A stretch of 64,000 nucleotides of DNA, taken from NCBI RefSeq assembly GCF_033568475.1, contig NC_133123.1:192420821-192484820 (forward strand), written 5' to 3'. Position numbers and translations under genes: made by a program. This document shows, piece by piece, positions 22,469 to 34,849 of the stretch. Origin of the DNA: Henckelia pumila (Eukaryota; Streptophyta; Magnoliopsida; Lamiales; Gesneriaceae). Under the pieces are notes generated by a model that was not told where the DNA came from, did no database searches, and saw only the letters and a program-made list of their open reading frames with translations. Each line of letters begins with the position of its first letter. Position 1 is the first letter of the stretch.

Positions 22469-24139
22469 TGTCACGCCCCGAAACCGGGCCTAGTTGACAT
22501 CGACGTTGTTTAACATTTCGAATTATAAAACAACAAGACACGTAGTATAAAAAATAGCCTTCAACCAGTCTTTTACATAATCAAATATGTTTTTACAAAA
22601 TAGGAAATAAGACAATAGTGGAAACGACAAAATAACAGAAAATAACTACTAATAAAACTTCAACTTGATCACCAACCCCAGAATGCATATTGTTCATCCT
22701 TTTCTAACTGTTCTTCGGTATCTGGGGAGGAAAGTAAGGGGGTGAGTGTTTTGGGAAACACTCAGCAAGTCAAAACACTCAGCAAGTGGGGGCCGATCGA
22801 GCACGATAAACACCAAAAATATATTTACATGTACACATGTATATTTCAAAATCTCGAAGCAAAATAAGCATGCTGAATCCGAACAAATACGAAGCAAATA
22901 TTGCACTGTTAATAATCTCATTTTCCGTGGTTCTACTGATCAGTCCCCTATATGTTACTCCTCTAAGGGGCGAGGCCAAAGGAACGGTTATTATAACCCA
23001 CCGCATCAGGGCCATATCAAATCAAATAATCGGAAATTCCTTAACCATTTCTAATTCGACTCTCAACAGTGCATCTCAAATATTTCCAAATAATTCTAAC
23101 ATGCTTCAAATAATATCACGAATATCCAACAAATAATATATATCAAAGTGAAACAAACATACGTATCATGCCGATCAAATTTTCAAAAGCATAATTATTT
23201 ATTTTATAAAACTTAACTCACACACAAAAATAAATATAAGTGTAGAAACTTATATCACACAAAATAAAAGTAGAAGCTCACTTACTCTATTCGATTTCTA
23301 ATAAAATCGTGTAAGAGTAAACGTTGTTGGAGAGCCTCGACTGGAGCAAAAACACGAACGAGATTCATGGAAAAAATCAGCTCGATCTTAAGGAAGTTGA
23401 GCTGTTCGGTTTCTGTCCCAAGAAAGTGCAGATCCTTGTTCACGTTTTGGTGCAATTTTGGACAGATTTTTGGACCTTGATTGTTTCTAAATTTCCAATG
23501 GCTGCTGCAGGTGTTGGCTTTGAAATGTAGACAGCTTCAGTGGATTCAATGCTGGACAAAATCCGCTCGAACTTTGGACAAGAATTATGCTCAAGAATCG
23601 GACAGAAACACCTCAACTTTGGACAAAAAATTTACTTCGAAACGATGCCAACTTTTTCCGAGTTTTCTGGGCAGCTTTGAAGATCGACACCGAGCAGAAT
23701 TTCTAAGCTTCGAATGGTTGCTGTGTGCTTCGAATTTAGGCAAGAACAAAGCTGGTTGAGTTCTTTGATATTGGACAAGAGATACGCTCAAGATGATGCT
23801 GAACTCTTTCACTTTCAGCAGCTCATACTCAGCCAAAAAATGGCAACGAACTGGTGCAAAAAATTTTGAACACACTAGCTTTGTCACTCGATTTTTGGTG
23901 CTCAGAATTGTGTGGTTTCCCTTCAGCTTTAGCCACTACTTATAGCTGCAAAATAACATCTGAAAGACCCTTCATTCAATGGCAATAATTTTCATTATCA
24001 GCCATCACTCCTCTTCATTTTGGCTGTTACAAATTCTTGGTTGTTACAACTCTTGGCTTTCATCCTTGAATTTGAAAATTCTACTCTTAATTCGATCGGT
24101 TATGACTCTTTGTTTCTGATTGAAATTTGATTTCTCACA
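22469..24139 (-). repeat. LTR shared by two tandem gypsy elements
   Basis: The block reads TGTCACGCC...TTTCTCACA (1,671 bp). On the minus strand its upstream side carries a pol 3' end and the polypurine tract TAAGGAGGGTGGGA (24153-24140), as for a 3' LTR. Its downstream side carries a Met-type primer-binding site, leader and gag, as for a 5' LTR. One LTR therefore serves both neighbours. The left element keeps gag, protease and the start of reverse transcriptase; the right one keeps integrase and the chromodomain-like tail. Confidence 0.85.
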
Positions 24140-25079
24140 TCCCACCCTCCTTATTGAGAGTTTCGTCCTTGAAACTTGAGTCGAGTTGCTTTTCAAACAG
24201 ATAAGGATATTGTTTCTGCATCTTCTCTTTGAGTTCCCATGTGGCTTCCCTTTCAGAATGATTAGACCGTTGCACTTTAACGTATGGTATGGTCCGTATC
24301 CTTAGAACTTGGTCCTTTGCATCCACAATTCGAATAGGAACCTCTTTATACTTTAGTTCCTCATTCAGATTTCCTTCAATTACAAGAGGTTCAATTTCAA
24401 GGACATGATTTGGGTCTGGAATATACTTTCTTAGCTGAGAGACATGGAAAACATTGTGAATCCTTGACATATCTGGTGGTAATGTCAGTCTATATGCCAA
24501 TGTCCCTACGTTGTCCAAAATCTCAAATGGTCCGACATATCTCGGGTTTAACTTCCCGTTTTTCCCGAACCGGATCACCCCTTTCATGGGTGAGACTTTA
24601 ACATAAGCCTTTTCACCTATGTCAAATTCCAACGGTCGTCTCTTCATATCAGCCCAGCTCTTTTGTCGATCTTGAGCAGCTTTGAGTCTTTCCTTGATGA
24701 TAGAAACTTTTTCTACCGTTGTTTGGACGAGTTCAGGTCCAGTGATAGCTTTCTCTCCCACTTCATCTCAATACAAAGGTGAACGACACTTTCTCCCATA
24801 CAAGGCTTCGTATGGTGCCATTCCAATACTGCTGTGGTAACTATTATTGTAAGCAAACTCGATTAAAGACAAGTGCTCACTCCAGTTACAACTAAAGTCT
24901 AGGGCACAAGCCAAGCCCTCGGCATATCTTCCAAGGTTTGAATTGTTCTCTCTGTTTGGCCCAGTCTGCGGATGGTAGGCTGTACTAAGAGTAACCTTGG
25001 TTCCCATTACTTCTTGAAAACAAATCCAGAATCGGGACACAAATCTCGGATCCCTATCCGACAAAATACTAGCAGGTAC
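24135..25079 (-). pseudogene. Gypsy integrase core end and chromodomain-like tail
   Basis: From the right, the frame gives SILSDRDPRFVSRFW and VTLSTAYHPQT (25050-24960), then EFAYNNSYHSSIGMAPYEAL and YGRKCRSPLY, a TGA replacing Trp near 24765, and a 208-codon open frame with [37 protein letters not shown] and a chromodomain-like tail ([17 protein letters not shown]). Apart from the nonsense codon and a disturbed DGQ segment near 24950 it is well kept. The stop codon (TGA at 24137-24135) lies inside the first bases of the 3' LTR. The N-terminal part of the same integrase continues at 34439 after the copia insertion. Confidence 0.9.
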
Positions 25080-26975
25080 TGAAAGAGTGGGTGCCCGGCT
25101 AGCCAACTTGTGGCTAAGGGCTTTTGTGACTCTATGTATAAACAATCTTTGTTTAATATAATTTACATTCATTAATGGCATTTTCTTTGTCTTTCTTCAT
25201 ATTGTTATATTGTGATATACTATTGATGTTTTGATAAAGACCTTGAATATACTATAGTGTAAGTAAGATGAGATAGTGAATAAAGAGAGATCACTATTAT
25301 GAAACACATCTTATAGTCACTGTATATTCTAAACAGTTCCTAGTCAATTGAGCCGTCCGCTAATAAGGATAAGGATCGCTCGAGATTGAGACTAGCATTT
25401 GTGATGCCAAGTACCATGTTTCATTGGTAATGGACATGGAGATGTTCAAAGCATGGAAATGGATATTCATATGATGAATGATCGAACTACCCTATTCGGA
25501 CTTTCCAAGTGGTTATCACTTATCGAGTGGATAAAGTCCGCGGTTTTGGTTGTACACCATTACTCCTTACTACTTGAAACATCATTGAGACTCTATATGC
25601 TAGTACTGTACTTTGACTCGTTTACCGACTCTATTGGGGTCATCAGGTGTCAGGATTGGGTACGGTTATGACACATATAGGAGTCGATGCTTTGTTGTCA
25701 AGGATTCACCACATACTGCGAGTGTGGATATCCTATGCGATCTGAGGAGATATTAGTGTGACGAATCTCTTGCCAGAGTACATGAGGTGTTTTAGGTTAC
25801 TCGGTTTTCCTAGTAACACATGAGATGTCACTATTTGATCTCCAAGATGTAATGCATAGTTATCGAATCTCGAACGACTCTCGATGCACCAATGGTTGTT
25901 GATTCGATCGGGATATATGGATGAAGGGACCGTACTATATGCTAACCAAAATCTACTGGTTCTTGTAGGTACTATCAGTGATACCTAGGAAATCATGGGA
26001 CGATGTTTCTAGGCGCTCTTACCCTGATTCGATGGGTAAGTCGGAAATTGTTGTTCCGAGTCACAAGGAGTTGTGAGCCCACGGCTAGCTGTATCCCTGA
26101 ACCATTGAGGGTCACACAAGTAATGGATTACTAAACCCCGTTGAGATAGTTAAATTTAAAGAGTTAAATTTAATGAAAGAGAAGTTGGACTTCTTAACTA
26201 AAAGGGAGTGGAATTTCCTAAAATAACATAGGGATGGGCATTTTTGGAAATCACTGAATTCGGATTCAGAAAAAATTATCTTGAATTTAAAATATGCAGA
26301 AATGGTTTCTGTGCACATTGGTAAAATCAGTTTATCAATCGGAGTCACGATGAATTTTATATTAATTTCTATAATAACAGGCTTGGCTTGTTGGGCTTAA
26401 GTTATGGATTGTGGGCCCTAAGAAGTTAGAGTCCTAATACAATTATAACTTAATCTAATCTAAAAATTATCTATAAATAAGTATGTAGTGTTCGAAAATC
26501 AGGTAGAATTCATTCTAGCAATTTTCGAAATACACACAATATATTAAAAGGGATTTTTCGAAAATTCCTACTCCTTTTAAGAAAATTCGGTTTGTGATTT
26601 TTTACGAAAAATTACATTCTGAATTAACAAATCAAATCTGTTTATTCTCTACGATAAACATCTGATTGATTTCTAGTGCAATCAATCAGAGGGTTTCTGT
26701 TTTCTGTTCGTGGACCTTATTCCGGTGATTGATCGTGAAGCCATCGGTTCCCGGGATATACAAGAAGAGCAGATTAAATTATGTTGGTGTCCATAATCAA
26801 GCCGTTGCTTGAATAGGTAAAAATTTAATTGTGATTTTATTTTTACTTGCATAAATTTAATCGTAAAGTTTTGATACCCATGATATGGAATCGTTTCATA
26901 TCGAAAACTAAAAATTTTTAAACTTCCGCTGCACCGGGTATCAATTCTTAATTGATCTGAACACGTTTTCCAACA
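25080..26975 (+). repeat. 5' LTR of the full-length copia element
   Basis: TGAAAGAGTG...CCAACA, 1,896 bp. It is followed one base later by the initiator-Met primer-binding site. It contains 16 bases near 25250-25266 that the 3' LTR lacks. Short open frames inside it are not genes. Confidence 0.95.
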
Positions 26976-28625
26976 GTGGTATCAGAGACAGGTTGCTCAG
27001 GTCAAACGATTAAATTAATCGATTGTACAAAATTTTTGGCCTCGGGTTTTTGAAACAAAAACAAAATTTTAAATTAAAATTTAATGGGCACATCGGGCAG
27101 CGATTTGATCGCTGCCCAAGGGGCGGCGACGGGCTGCCCTGCCTGGCCCCCATATTGGGGCGCGGGCTGCCCAGGATTGTCCCGGGTAGCCAGGGAAAAA
27201 ATTAAAATTAATTTTAATTAAAATTTTAAATTTTTGAAATTTTTTTTTTTTGGTCCGATCGAAAATTGTTTTTGATTGGTCCACGAGGCATCGGATAAAA
27301 TTGTTTGAGTCCGAAATTTTTAAAATTGATTTTTGGATAAATTTGAATTTTTGGAAAATTTGTAAATTTTACCGTTAAATTAGATTTTATAAAATTAATT
27401 ATTTTGATACAATTGATGATAAGATATGATCTTATGAAAGTATTAGATAAAATATGATTTTATCTTTTAAATTATGATGTCATTGCATGTTATCCAATGT
27501 TTTAATTATTGAATTAATTATTGGATAAGAGGATGATCGATTGTCATGACCAATGTTTTAGGTGTATGTTAGGTAATTTACATTTGGTTTTATTGTTGTT
27601 GGGTTTTATTAATGGGCTTGGTTTATAGCCCAATTTGAATTGTCATTTGTAATAAAAAGTGGGCTTGGTTCATGGCCCGTTCCCACCCCTTAAATATGTA
27701 TCCCCTAATTGTCTTCGAAATTTATTGTAAATTTGTTAGACTTAGTGGGAGATAAAGATTTGAAGACAATGGTGGGCCCAGCAGACGATAAAGACCTAAG
27801 AAATGTAAATGGAAGCTCAATGTAATAGGATTGCATTGCATACTTGCATATCATCTAGGATTGGACTTAGACTCGTGATTGGCAACCACGGGTCGAATAG
27901 ATAATGGGATCGATCATCCTTAAATAATATATGATATTGTTGATGTATGCATGTTTAGACTAAATTGTATGAATCCCTCAAGCATACATAAATTTCATGA
28001 TGAGACAGATTTTCAAAAAAATTAAAAAATCCCTCATTTTAAATATGATTTAAAATTGATATCAAGATAAACAAAAGGGAATTTAAATATTGTTTAAATA
28101 TTCCTACCTTCCATCAACGATCAATGTATGAGATGCTACCCGCGGGCACGGTCTGGCTCATATTATTGGGGGGCCCCGTTCGTCAAAAAGCTGTACATTG
28201 GATCGACACATGTTGTAAGTTGGGTGGAACTCCCTTGGGATTGGCTCATATTATTGGGGATCCACATGGCGACCGTCCATCACAACTTAATATTGATGGG
28301 TCATCTTGACATGTCACATTAAACGGCGTCATATTATTGGGCCCTTATTGGACATGAGGTAAAAACATGGGGGTTGCTTTGGAAGCAATTGGGCTCTACC
28401 TTTTGAAAATTATGGTTGGTTGATATTATTCGGGACTATAGTTTGTCAATTGGACTCCATGTTCCCACTAAGAAAACAAGTTTCCCGTTTTCACTAGAGG
28501 GTAGTGAAATCGTTAAAATAGTGGGAGTGAAATTCATAAAATTAAATTTCGTCATATTTTATGTCTTAGTAAATTAATTAAACAATCACTGATTATTGTC
28601 TGTTTCTTTTCAGTATTTCATTACA
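26976..28625 (+). other. Long non-coding leader of the copia element
   Basis: About 1.65 kb lie between the primer-binding site and the gag ATG. A GC-rich pocket at 27100-27190 contrasts with the AT-rich rest. Four copies of a motif near TCATATTATTGGG begin at about 28157, 28244, 28329 and 28421, spaced 85-92 bases apart. No coding signal is apparent. Confidence 0.8.
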
Positions 28626-29543
28626 ATGAATTCGCGAAATCCACTATACTCAATTCTCGAACAAAACAAATTGACTGGCGCAAATTATACAGAATGGTTC
28701 CATAAATTAAAGATTGTTCTAAACTCGGAGAAAATTTTCTACGTGTTAGAAAAGAATCCTCCAAAGGAAGCACCGGCTAATATAAGTCCGGAAGAATTGG
28801 CAAAACTTGATCAATGGTGGGACCATGATGTCAAGGCCAAGTGTTATATGCAAGCTTCAATGTCTGATGAACTCCAGAGGCGATTTGAGGATGCCGTGAA
28901 TGCTGCTAACATACACATGCACCTCAAGGAACGTTTTGGAGCTCAGTCAAGGTCGGAGAGGTATGCCACCGTCAAAGAGCTCATGACATGCCGCATGCAA
29001 GATGGGACTTCGGTCCGTGAGCATGGGGTACACATGATTGGGCTCATTGAAAAGTTGGTAACACTCGATTTGACTTTGGAGCATGAACTAAACGCGGACT
29101 TGTTACTTCTTTCCCTTCCTTCGTCGTTTGACGGATTTGTGGTGAACTTCAATATGAACAAGATAGAGGCCACCCTTGAAGAGATAGTCTATATGCTTGT
29201 GTCTTATGAGGCCACATTAAAGAAGGATAAACCGGTACTCTTGGTTGGCTCCTCTTCTCACTCCAAAAAGGAGCCAAGTGAAAAGGGTAAGAAACGTTCT
29301 GCCCCACCCAAGAAAATTTTACCACAAAAGAAGGCCAAGACAAAAGCTTCAAACGTGAACATATCTGGAGATGTTTGCCATCACCGCAAGAAACCCGGTC
29401 ATTGGAAACGTAACTGCAAGGAATACCTCGAGCAGTTGCGAACTGCAAAGGGTATGTTTTACATTGAAATAAATGTTTCACTTAATACTACTTCTTGGGT
29501 ATTGGATACCGGATGTGGATCTCACATTTGCAATGATTTGTAG
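28626..29543 (+). CDS. Copia gag with altered zinc knuckle
   Basis: The frame starts MNSRNPLYSILEQNKLTGAN, the usual N-terminus of this copia gag type, which supports the ATG at 28626 over one in-frame 30 bases upstream. The UBN2-like gag domain covers roughly residues 10-200 (YTEWFHKLKIVLNSEKI, HMHLKERFGAQSRSERY). A lysine-rich stretch and a zinc knuckle, CHHRKKPGHWKRNC, follow; the second Cys of the C-x2-C pair is Arg, so RNA binding may be impaired. The frame runs into the protease motif WVLDTGCGSH and stops at TAG (29541-29543), where related elements continue in frame into pol. Confidence 0.9.
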   Translation: MNSRNPLYSILEQNKLTGANYTEWFHKLKIVLNSEKIFYVLEKNPPKEAPANISPEELAKLDQWWDHDVKAKCYMQASMSDELQRRFEDAVNAANIHMHLKERFGAQSRSERYATVKELMTCRMQDGTSVREHGVHMIGLIEKLVTLDLTLEHELNADLLLLSLPSSFDGFVVNFNMNKIEATLEEIVYMLVSYEATLKKDKPVLLVGSSSHSKKEPSEKGKKRSAPPKKILPQKKAKTKASNVNISGDVCHHRKKPGHWKRNCKEYLEQLRTAKGMFYIEINVSLNTTSWVLDTGCGSHICNDL

Positions 29544-32539
29544 GTGATGACAAGAAGTCGTAAGCTTAGGATGGGTGAGACCCAGCTGAGGCTTGGAAAT
29601 GGTTCCAGAGTTGAAGCCAAAGCAGTGGGAGACGTTTATTTAGTTTTGCAGAACTATTTTAAGTTATTTTTGAGAGATGTTTTATTTGTGCCAGATTTAG
29701 TTAAAAACATTATTTCTGTTTCTATGCTTGATAGAGATGGTTTTTCTTGTAATTTTGTGAATGGGATTTGCAATATTTACAAGGATGAATGTTTGATTGG
29801 AAATGGACAACTTGAAAACGATCTATATAACTTAAAATTAAAAGACGTTCCAATTAATTATGTTGATAAATTGGTAACAACAAATAAAAGGAAAAACGAT
29901 AGTCAAAACCCGGCAAACCTTTGGCATGCTAGGCTAGGTCATATTTCCTCAAGGAGGATGAACAAGCTAGTGGGAGAGGGCATGTTTGATATGTCTGATA
30001 TTAACTCTCTACCTACTTGTGAGTCCTGCCTAAAAGGAAAAATGACTAAATCTTCTTTCAAAGGGAAGCCTGAGCGTAGTCAAAACCTGTTGGATTTGAT
30101 CCATACAGATGTCTGTGGACCATTTAGTATCGGTACTAAATTTGGACACACCTACTTCATTACTTTTACTGATGATTATTCTAGGTATGGGTATTTATAT
30201 TTAATGAAATATAAGTCTGAATCATTTGAAAAGTTCAAAGAATTCAAGGCTGAAGTAGAAAACAAACAAGGTAGAAGTATTAAAGCACTTCGATCGGATC
30301 AAGGTGGAGAATACTTAAGTACCGAGTTTTTGAGCTATCTAAAAGAGAATGAGATTCTCTCTCAGTGGACTCCTCCTATGACACCTCAGCTGAATGGTGT
30401 CTCGGAGCGTCGCAATCGAACTTTGTTGGACATGGTTCGATCTATGATGAGCTTCACTGAGCTCCCACCTTCGTTTTGGGGCTATGCGCTTGAAACGGCG
30501 GTACTGTTGTTGAACAATGTCCACACTAAAGCAGTAGATAAAACTCCATACGAGTTATGGAATGGAAAAGCTCCTAAGTATTCCTACTTAAGGATTTGGG
30601 GATGTCCTGCTTACGTGAAGCAGACACTGGGAGATAAGTTGGATAGTCGATACATCTTATGTTATTTTGTAGGATATCCGAAGAATTCAATCGGATATTA
30701 TTTCTATCATCCTACTGAAACAAAAGTGTTTGTTTCGAGGAATGCCACCTTCATGGAGAAGGAGTTCTTATTAGATAAGAAAGGCAAGATGATGGAACTC
30801 GAAGAAATTCGAGAAGAACCCGAGATACAAAATAACGATCACACACCTCAAGAACCTTCAGTGGACACGCCTATTGCTAGAAGATCTGAGAGGACTTCTA
30901 GACCTCCTATACGATATGGTCTTCTTCTTGAAGGGGATCAAAGTGAACCCGACATTGGATGTGATCCAAGAAACTTCAAGGAAACAATTTCTGATGCGGA
31001 TTCTAATTTATGGCTTGATGCTATGCAAACGGAAATAGACTCAATGCATACAAACCAAGTTTGGTCTTTAGTAGATCCTCCCGATGGAATTGTTCTAATA
31101 GGGTGTAAATGGATCTACAAGAGAAAACTTGGGCCTGATGGTAAGGTACTTACCTACAAGGCATGATTGGTAGCAAAAGGTTATACTCAAAGACAAGGAG
31201 TTGACTATGATGAAACCTTTTCACCAGTCGCAATGTTCAAGTCCATAAGAATCCTTATTGACATAGCAGCATGGTATGACTATGAGATATGGCAAATGGA
31301 TGTGAAGACTGCATTTCTTAATGAAAACATTAAGGAATAAATCTATATGATGCAGCCCGAGGGATTCACATCCATGGGAAGCGAGCATAAGGTATGCAAG
31401 CTTCAGAGATCAATTTATGGTCTCAAACAAGCATCAAGAAGTTGGAACCAGAAATTTGATGAAACAATAAAGGACTTTGGTTTCATCAAAACCCGGAGGA
31501 ACCGTGCGTGTACAAGAAAGTAGTTAAGGATGCGGTGACGTTCTTAGTGTTTTATGTTGATGACATCCTACTCATTAGGAATGACGTAGGGATGTTGCAG
31601 TCAAAAAAGATATGGTTATCAGGTAGATTCTCGATGAAGGATTTGAATGAGGCATCCTATATTCTAGGGATACAGATCTATAGAGATAGGTCTAAGAGAA
31701 TGATAGGACTCACTCAAGCAACCTACATCGACACCATATTGAAAAGGTTTTCTATGGATGAGTCCAAGAAAGGACATCTACCTGTGTGTCATGGAGTTTC
31801 TCTATCCAAGTCTATGTGTCCCAAGACTGACGAAGAGATAGAAAAAATGACACACATACCATATGCGTCAGCCATAGGTAGTATTATGTATGGGATGATA
31901 TCTACCAGACCGGATGTAGCCTTTGCTCTAAGTGTCACGAGCAGATATCAGGCAAACCCCGGTCAAATGCATTGGAAAGCCGTGAAGGATATTCTTAAGT
32001 ACTTGAGAAGGACTAAGAATATGTTCATGGTTTATGGAGGAAGAGAATTGAAATTGGAAGGCTATACCGACTCTAGCTTCCAAAGCGACGTGGATGACTC
32101 GAAGTCAACCTCTGGATTTGTATTCATGCTCAATGGCGGTGCTGTCTTTTGGAAGAGTTCCAAGCAAGACACCACAGCAGATTCCACCACTGAGGCAGAA
32201 TACATTGCAGCATCAGCTGCTGCTAAAGAGGCCGTTTGGATGAGGAATTTCGTCCAAGAGTTGGGCGTAATTCCTGAAGCTGTTGGTCCAATTCCGGTGT
32301 ACTACGACAACACTGGTGTCGTTGCTCAGGCAAAGGAACCAAGGTCTCATCAAAGATCCAAACACATACTGAGGAAATACCACATCATCCGAGAGATTGT
32401 GGAAAGAGGAGACATCACTGTCGAGAGAGTGGCCTCTACAGACAATATCGCTGATCCACTTACTAAGCCCTTGCCAGGACCATTGTTTGACAAACATCGC
32501 GAAGCAATGGGATTGCGTAGTGTGACTAGTTGGATTTAG
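29544..32539 (+). pseudogene. Copia pol: integrase, reverse transcriptase, RNase H, broken
   Basis: Protease begins upstream (DTG at 29504-29512) and the frame resumes after the TAG. Integrase: LWHARLGHISSRRMNKL and CESCLKG (zinc region, about 29920-30030), then the acidic triad in HTDVCGPF, LRSDQGGEY and GVSERRNRT (30100-30420). Reverse transcriptase: WLDAMQTEIDSM, then a TGA at 31164-31166, [14 protein letters not shown], a TAA at about 31338, YGLKQASRSWNQKF, a one-base deletion near 31490, and the catalytic YVDDILLI (about 31555). RNase H: TDSSFQSDVDDSKSTSGFVF, TTEAEYIAASAAAKEAVW and RSKHILRKYHIIRE, ending at 32539 next to the polypurine tract. Few breaks suggest a recent loss of function. 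Confidence 0.95.
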
Positions 32540-32553
32540 GGCAAGTGGGAGAT

Positions 32554-34433
32554 TGAAAGAGTGGGTGCCCGGTTAGCCAACTTGTGGCTAAGGGCTTTTG
32601 TGACTCTATGTATAAACAATTTTTGTTTAATATAATTTACATTCATTAATGGCATTTTCTTTGTCATTCTTCATATTGTTATATTGTGATATACTATTGA
32701 TGTTTTGATAAAGACCTTGAATATGATGAGATAGTGAATAAAGAGAGATCACTATTATGAAACACATCTTATAGTCACTGTATATTCTAAACAGTTCCTA
32801 GTCAATTGAGCCGTCCGCTAATAAGGATAAGGATCGCTCGAGATTGAGACTAGCATTTGTGATGCCAAGTACCACGTTTCATTGGTAATGTACATGGAGA
32901 TGTTCAAATCATGCAAATGGATATTCATATGATGAATGATCGAACTACCCTATTCGGACTTTCCAAGTGGTTATCACTTATCGAGTGGATAAAGTCCGCG
33001 GTTTTGGTTGTATACCATTAGTCCTTACTACTTGAAACATCATTGAGACTCTATATGCTAGTACTGTACTTTGAATCGTTTACCGACTCTATTGGGGTCA
33101 TCAGGTGTCGGGATTGGGTACAGTTACGACACATATAGGAGTCGATGCTTTGTTGTCAAGGATTCACCACATACTTGCGAGTGTGGATATCCTATGCGAT
33201 CTGAGGAGATATTAGTGTGACGAATCTCTGGCCAGAGTACATGAGGTGTTTTAGGTTACTCGGTTTTCCTAGTAACACATGCGATGTCACTATTTGATCT
33301 CCAAGATGTAATGCATAGTTATCGAATCTCGAACGACTCTCGATGCACCAATGGTTGTTGATTCGATCGGGATATATGGATGAAGGGACCGTACTGTACG
33401 CAAACCAAAATCTACTGGTTCTTTCAGGCACTATCAGTGATACCTAGGGAATCATGGGGCGATATTGCTAGGCGCTCTTACCATGATTCAATGGGTAAGT
33501 CGGAAATTGTTGTTACGAGTCACAAAGAGTTGTGAGCCCACGGCTAGCTGTATCCCTGAACCATTGAGGGTCACACAAGTAATGGATTACTAAACCCCGT
33601 TGAGATAGTTAAATTTAAAGAGTTAAATTTAATGAAAGAGAAGTTGGACTTCTTAACTAAAAGGAAGTGGAATTTCCTAAAATGACATAGGGATGGGCAT
33701 TTTTGGAAATCACTGAATTCGGATTCAGAAAAAATAACTTGACTTTGAAAGATGCAGAAATGGTTTCTGTGCACATTGGTAAAATCAGTTTATCAATCGG
33801 AGTCACGATGAATTTTATATTAATTTCTATAATAACAGGCTTGGCTTGTTGGGCTTAAGTTATGGATTGTGGGCCCTAAGGAGTTAGAGTCCTAATACAA
33901 TTATAACTTAATATAGTCTAGAAATTATCTATAAATAAGTATGTAGTGTTCGAAAATCAGGTAGAATTCATTCTAGCAATTTTCGAAATACACACAATAT
34001 ATTAAAAGGGATTTTTCGAAAATTCCTACTCCTTTTGAGAAAATTCGGTTTGTGGTTTTTTACGAAAAATTACATTCTGAATTAACAGATAAAATCTTTT
34101 TATTCTCTACGATAAACATCTGATTGATTTCTAGTGCAATCAATCAGAGGATTTCTGTTTTCTGTTCGTGGACCTTATTCCGATGATTGATCGTGAAGTC
34201 ATCGGTTCCCGGGATATACAAGAAGAGCAGATTAAATTCTGTTGGTGTCCATAATCAAGCCGTTGCTTGAATAGGTAAAAATTTAATTGTGATTTTATTT
34301 TTACTTGCATAAATTTAATCGTAAAGTTTTGATACCCATGATATGGAATCGTTCCATATCGAAAAATAAAAATTTTTAAACTTCCGCTGCACCGGGTATC
34401 AATTCTTAATTGATCTGAACACGTTTTTCAACA
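32554..34433 (+). repeat. 3' LTR of the full-length copia element
   Basis: TGAAAGAGTG...TCAACA, 1,880 bp. It lies directly after the polypurine tract and is followed by the right copy of GGTAC. It is close to identical to the 5' LTR. Confidence 0.95.
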
Positions 34434-34438
34434 GGTAC

Positions 34439-34849
34439 CCCATATAATCTCACGATATTGTCCATATATAGGGTAGCTAGCTTATCCAGATTATAATTCA
34501 TGCGGGCTGGTAGGAAGTGCGCTGTCTTTGTTACTCTATCCACAATTACCCATATCCCGTCATGACTCTATCTAGACTTGGGTAAACCGACAAAAAAATC
34601 CATAGAAATGTGTTCCCATTTCCATTCCGAAATTTCCAGGGGCTGCAGTAATCCTCCAGGTCGTTGATGTTCGGCTTTGACTTGCTGACAGACCTAGAAT
34701 CTAGAAACAAACTCTGCAACATCCTTTTTCATTCCATTCCACCAAAAATTTCCTTTCAAATCCCTATACATTTTGGTACTGCCAGGGTGGACTGAAAATT
34801 TTGATTTGTGTGATTCGGACATCACCTCCTAACGAAGATAGTCAATGTC
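34439..34849 (-). pseudogene. N-terminal part of the split gypsy integrase
   Basis: The minus-strand frames contain the zinc-region end ([15 protein letters not shown], near 34680), [21 protein letters not shown] sequence (near 34600) and the core entry up to LDKLATLYMDNIV-like sequence at 34440. It is the upstream continuation of the integrase at 24135-25079, with the copia element inserted between them. A stop interrupts it near 34575. Its right side is cut by the gypsy LTR beginning at 34850. Confidence 0.85.

Larger units (their letters stand above)
25080..34433 (+). mobile_element. Full-length Ty1/copia retrotransposon, TSD GGTAC
   Basis: Two LTRs (25080-26975 and 32554-34433) flank gag and pol. 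GGTAC occurs on both sides (25075-25079 and 34434-34438), a perfect 5-bp target-site duplication. The primer-binding site (TGGTATCAGAG, 26977-26987) and a polypurine tract (GGGCAAGTGGGAGAT, 32539-32553) are in place. The total is 9,354 bp. The LTRs differ by about 50 substitutions counted by eye, plus a 16-bp deletion, near 2.5-3%. It splits the integrase of a gypsy element on the opposite strand. Three stops and one frameshift make it non-autonomous. Confidence 0.96.
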
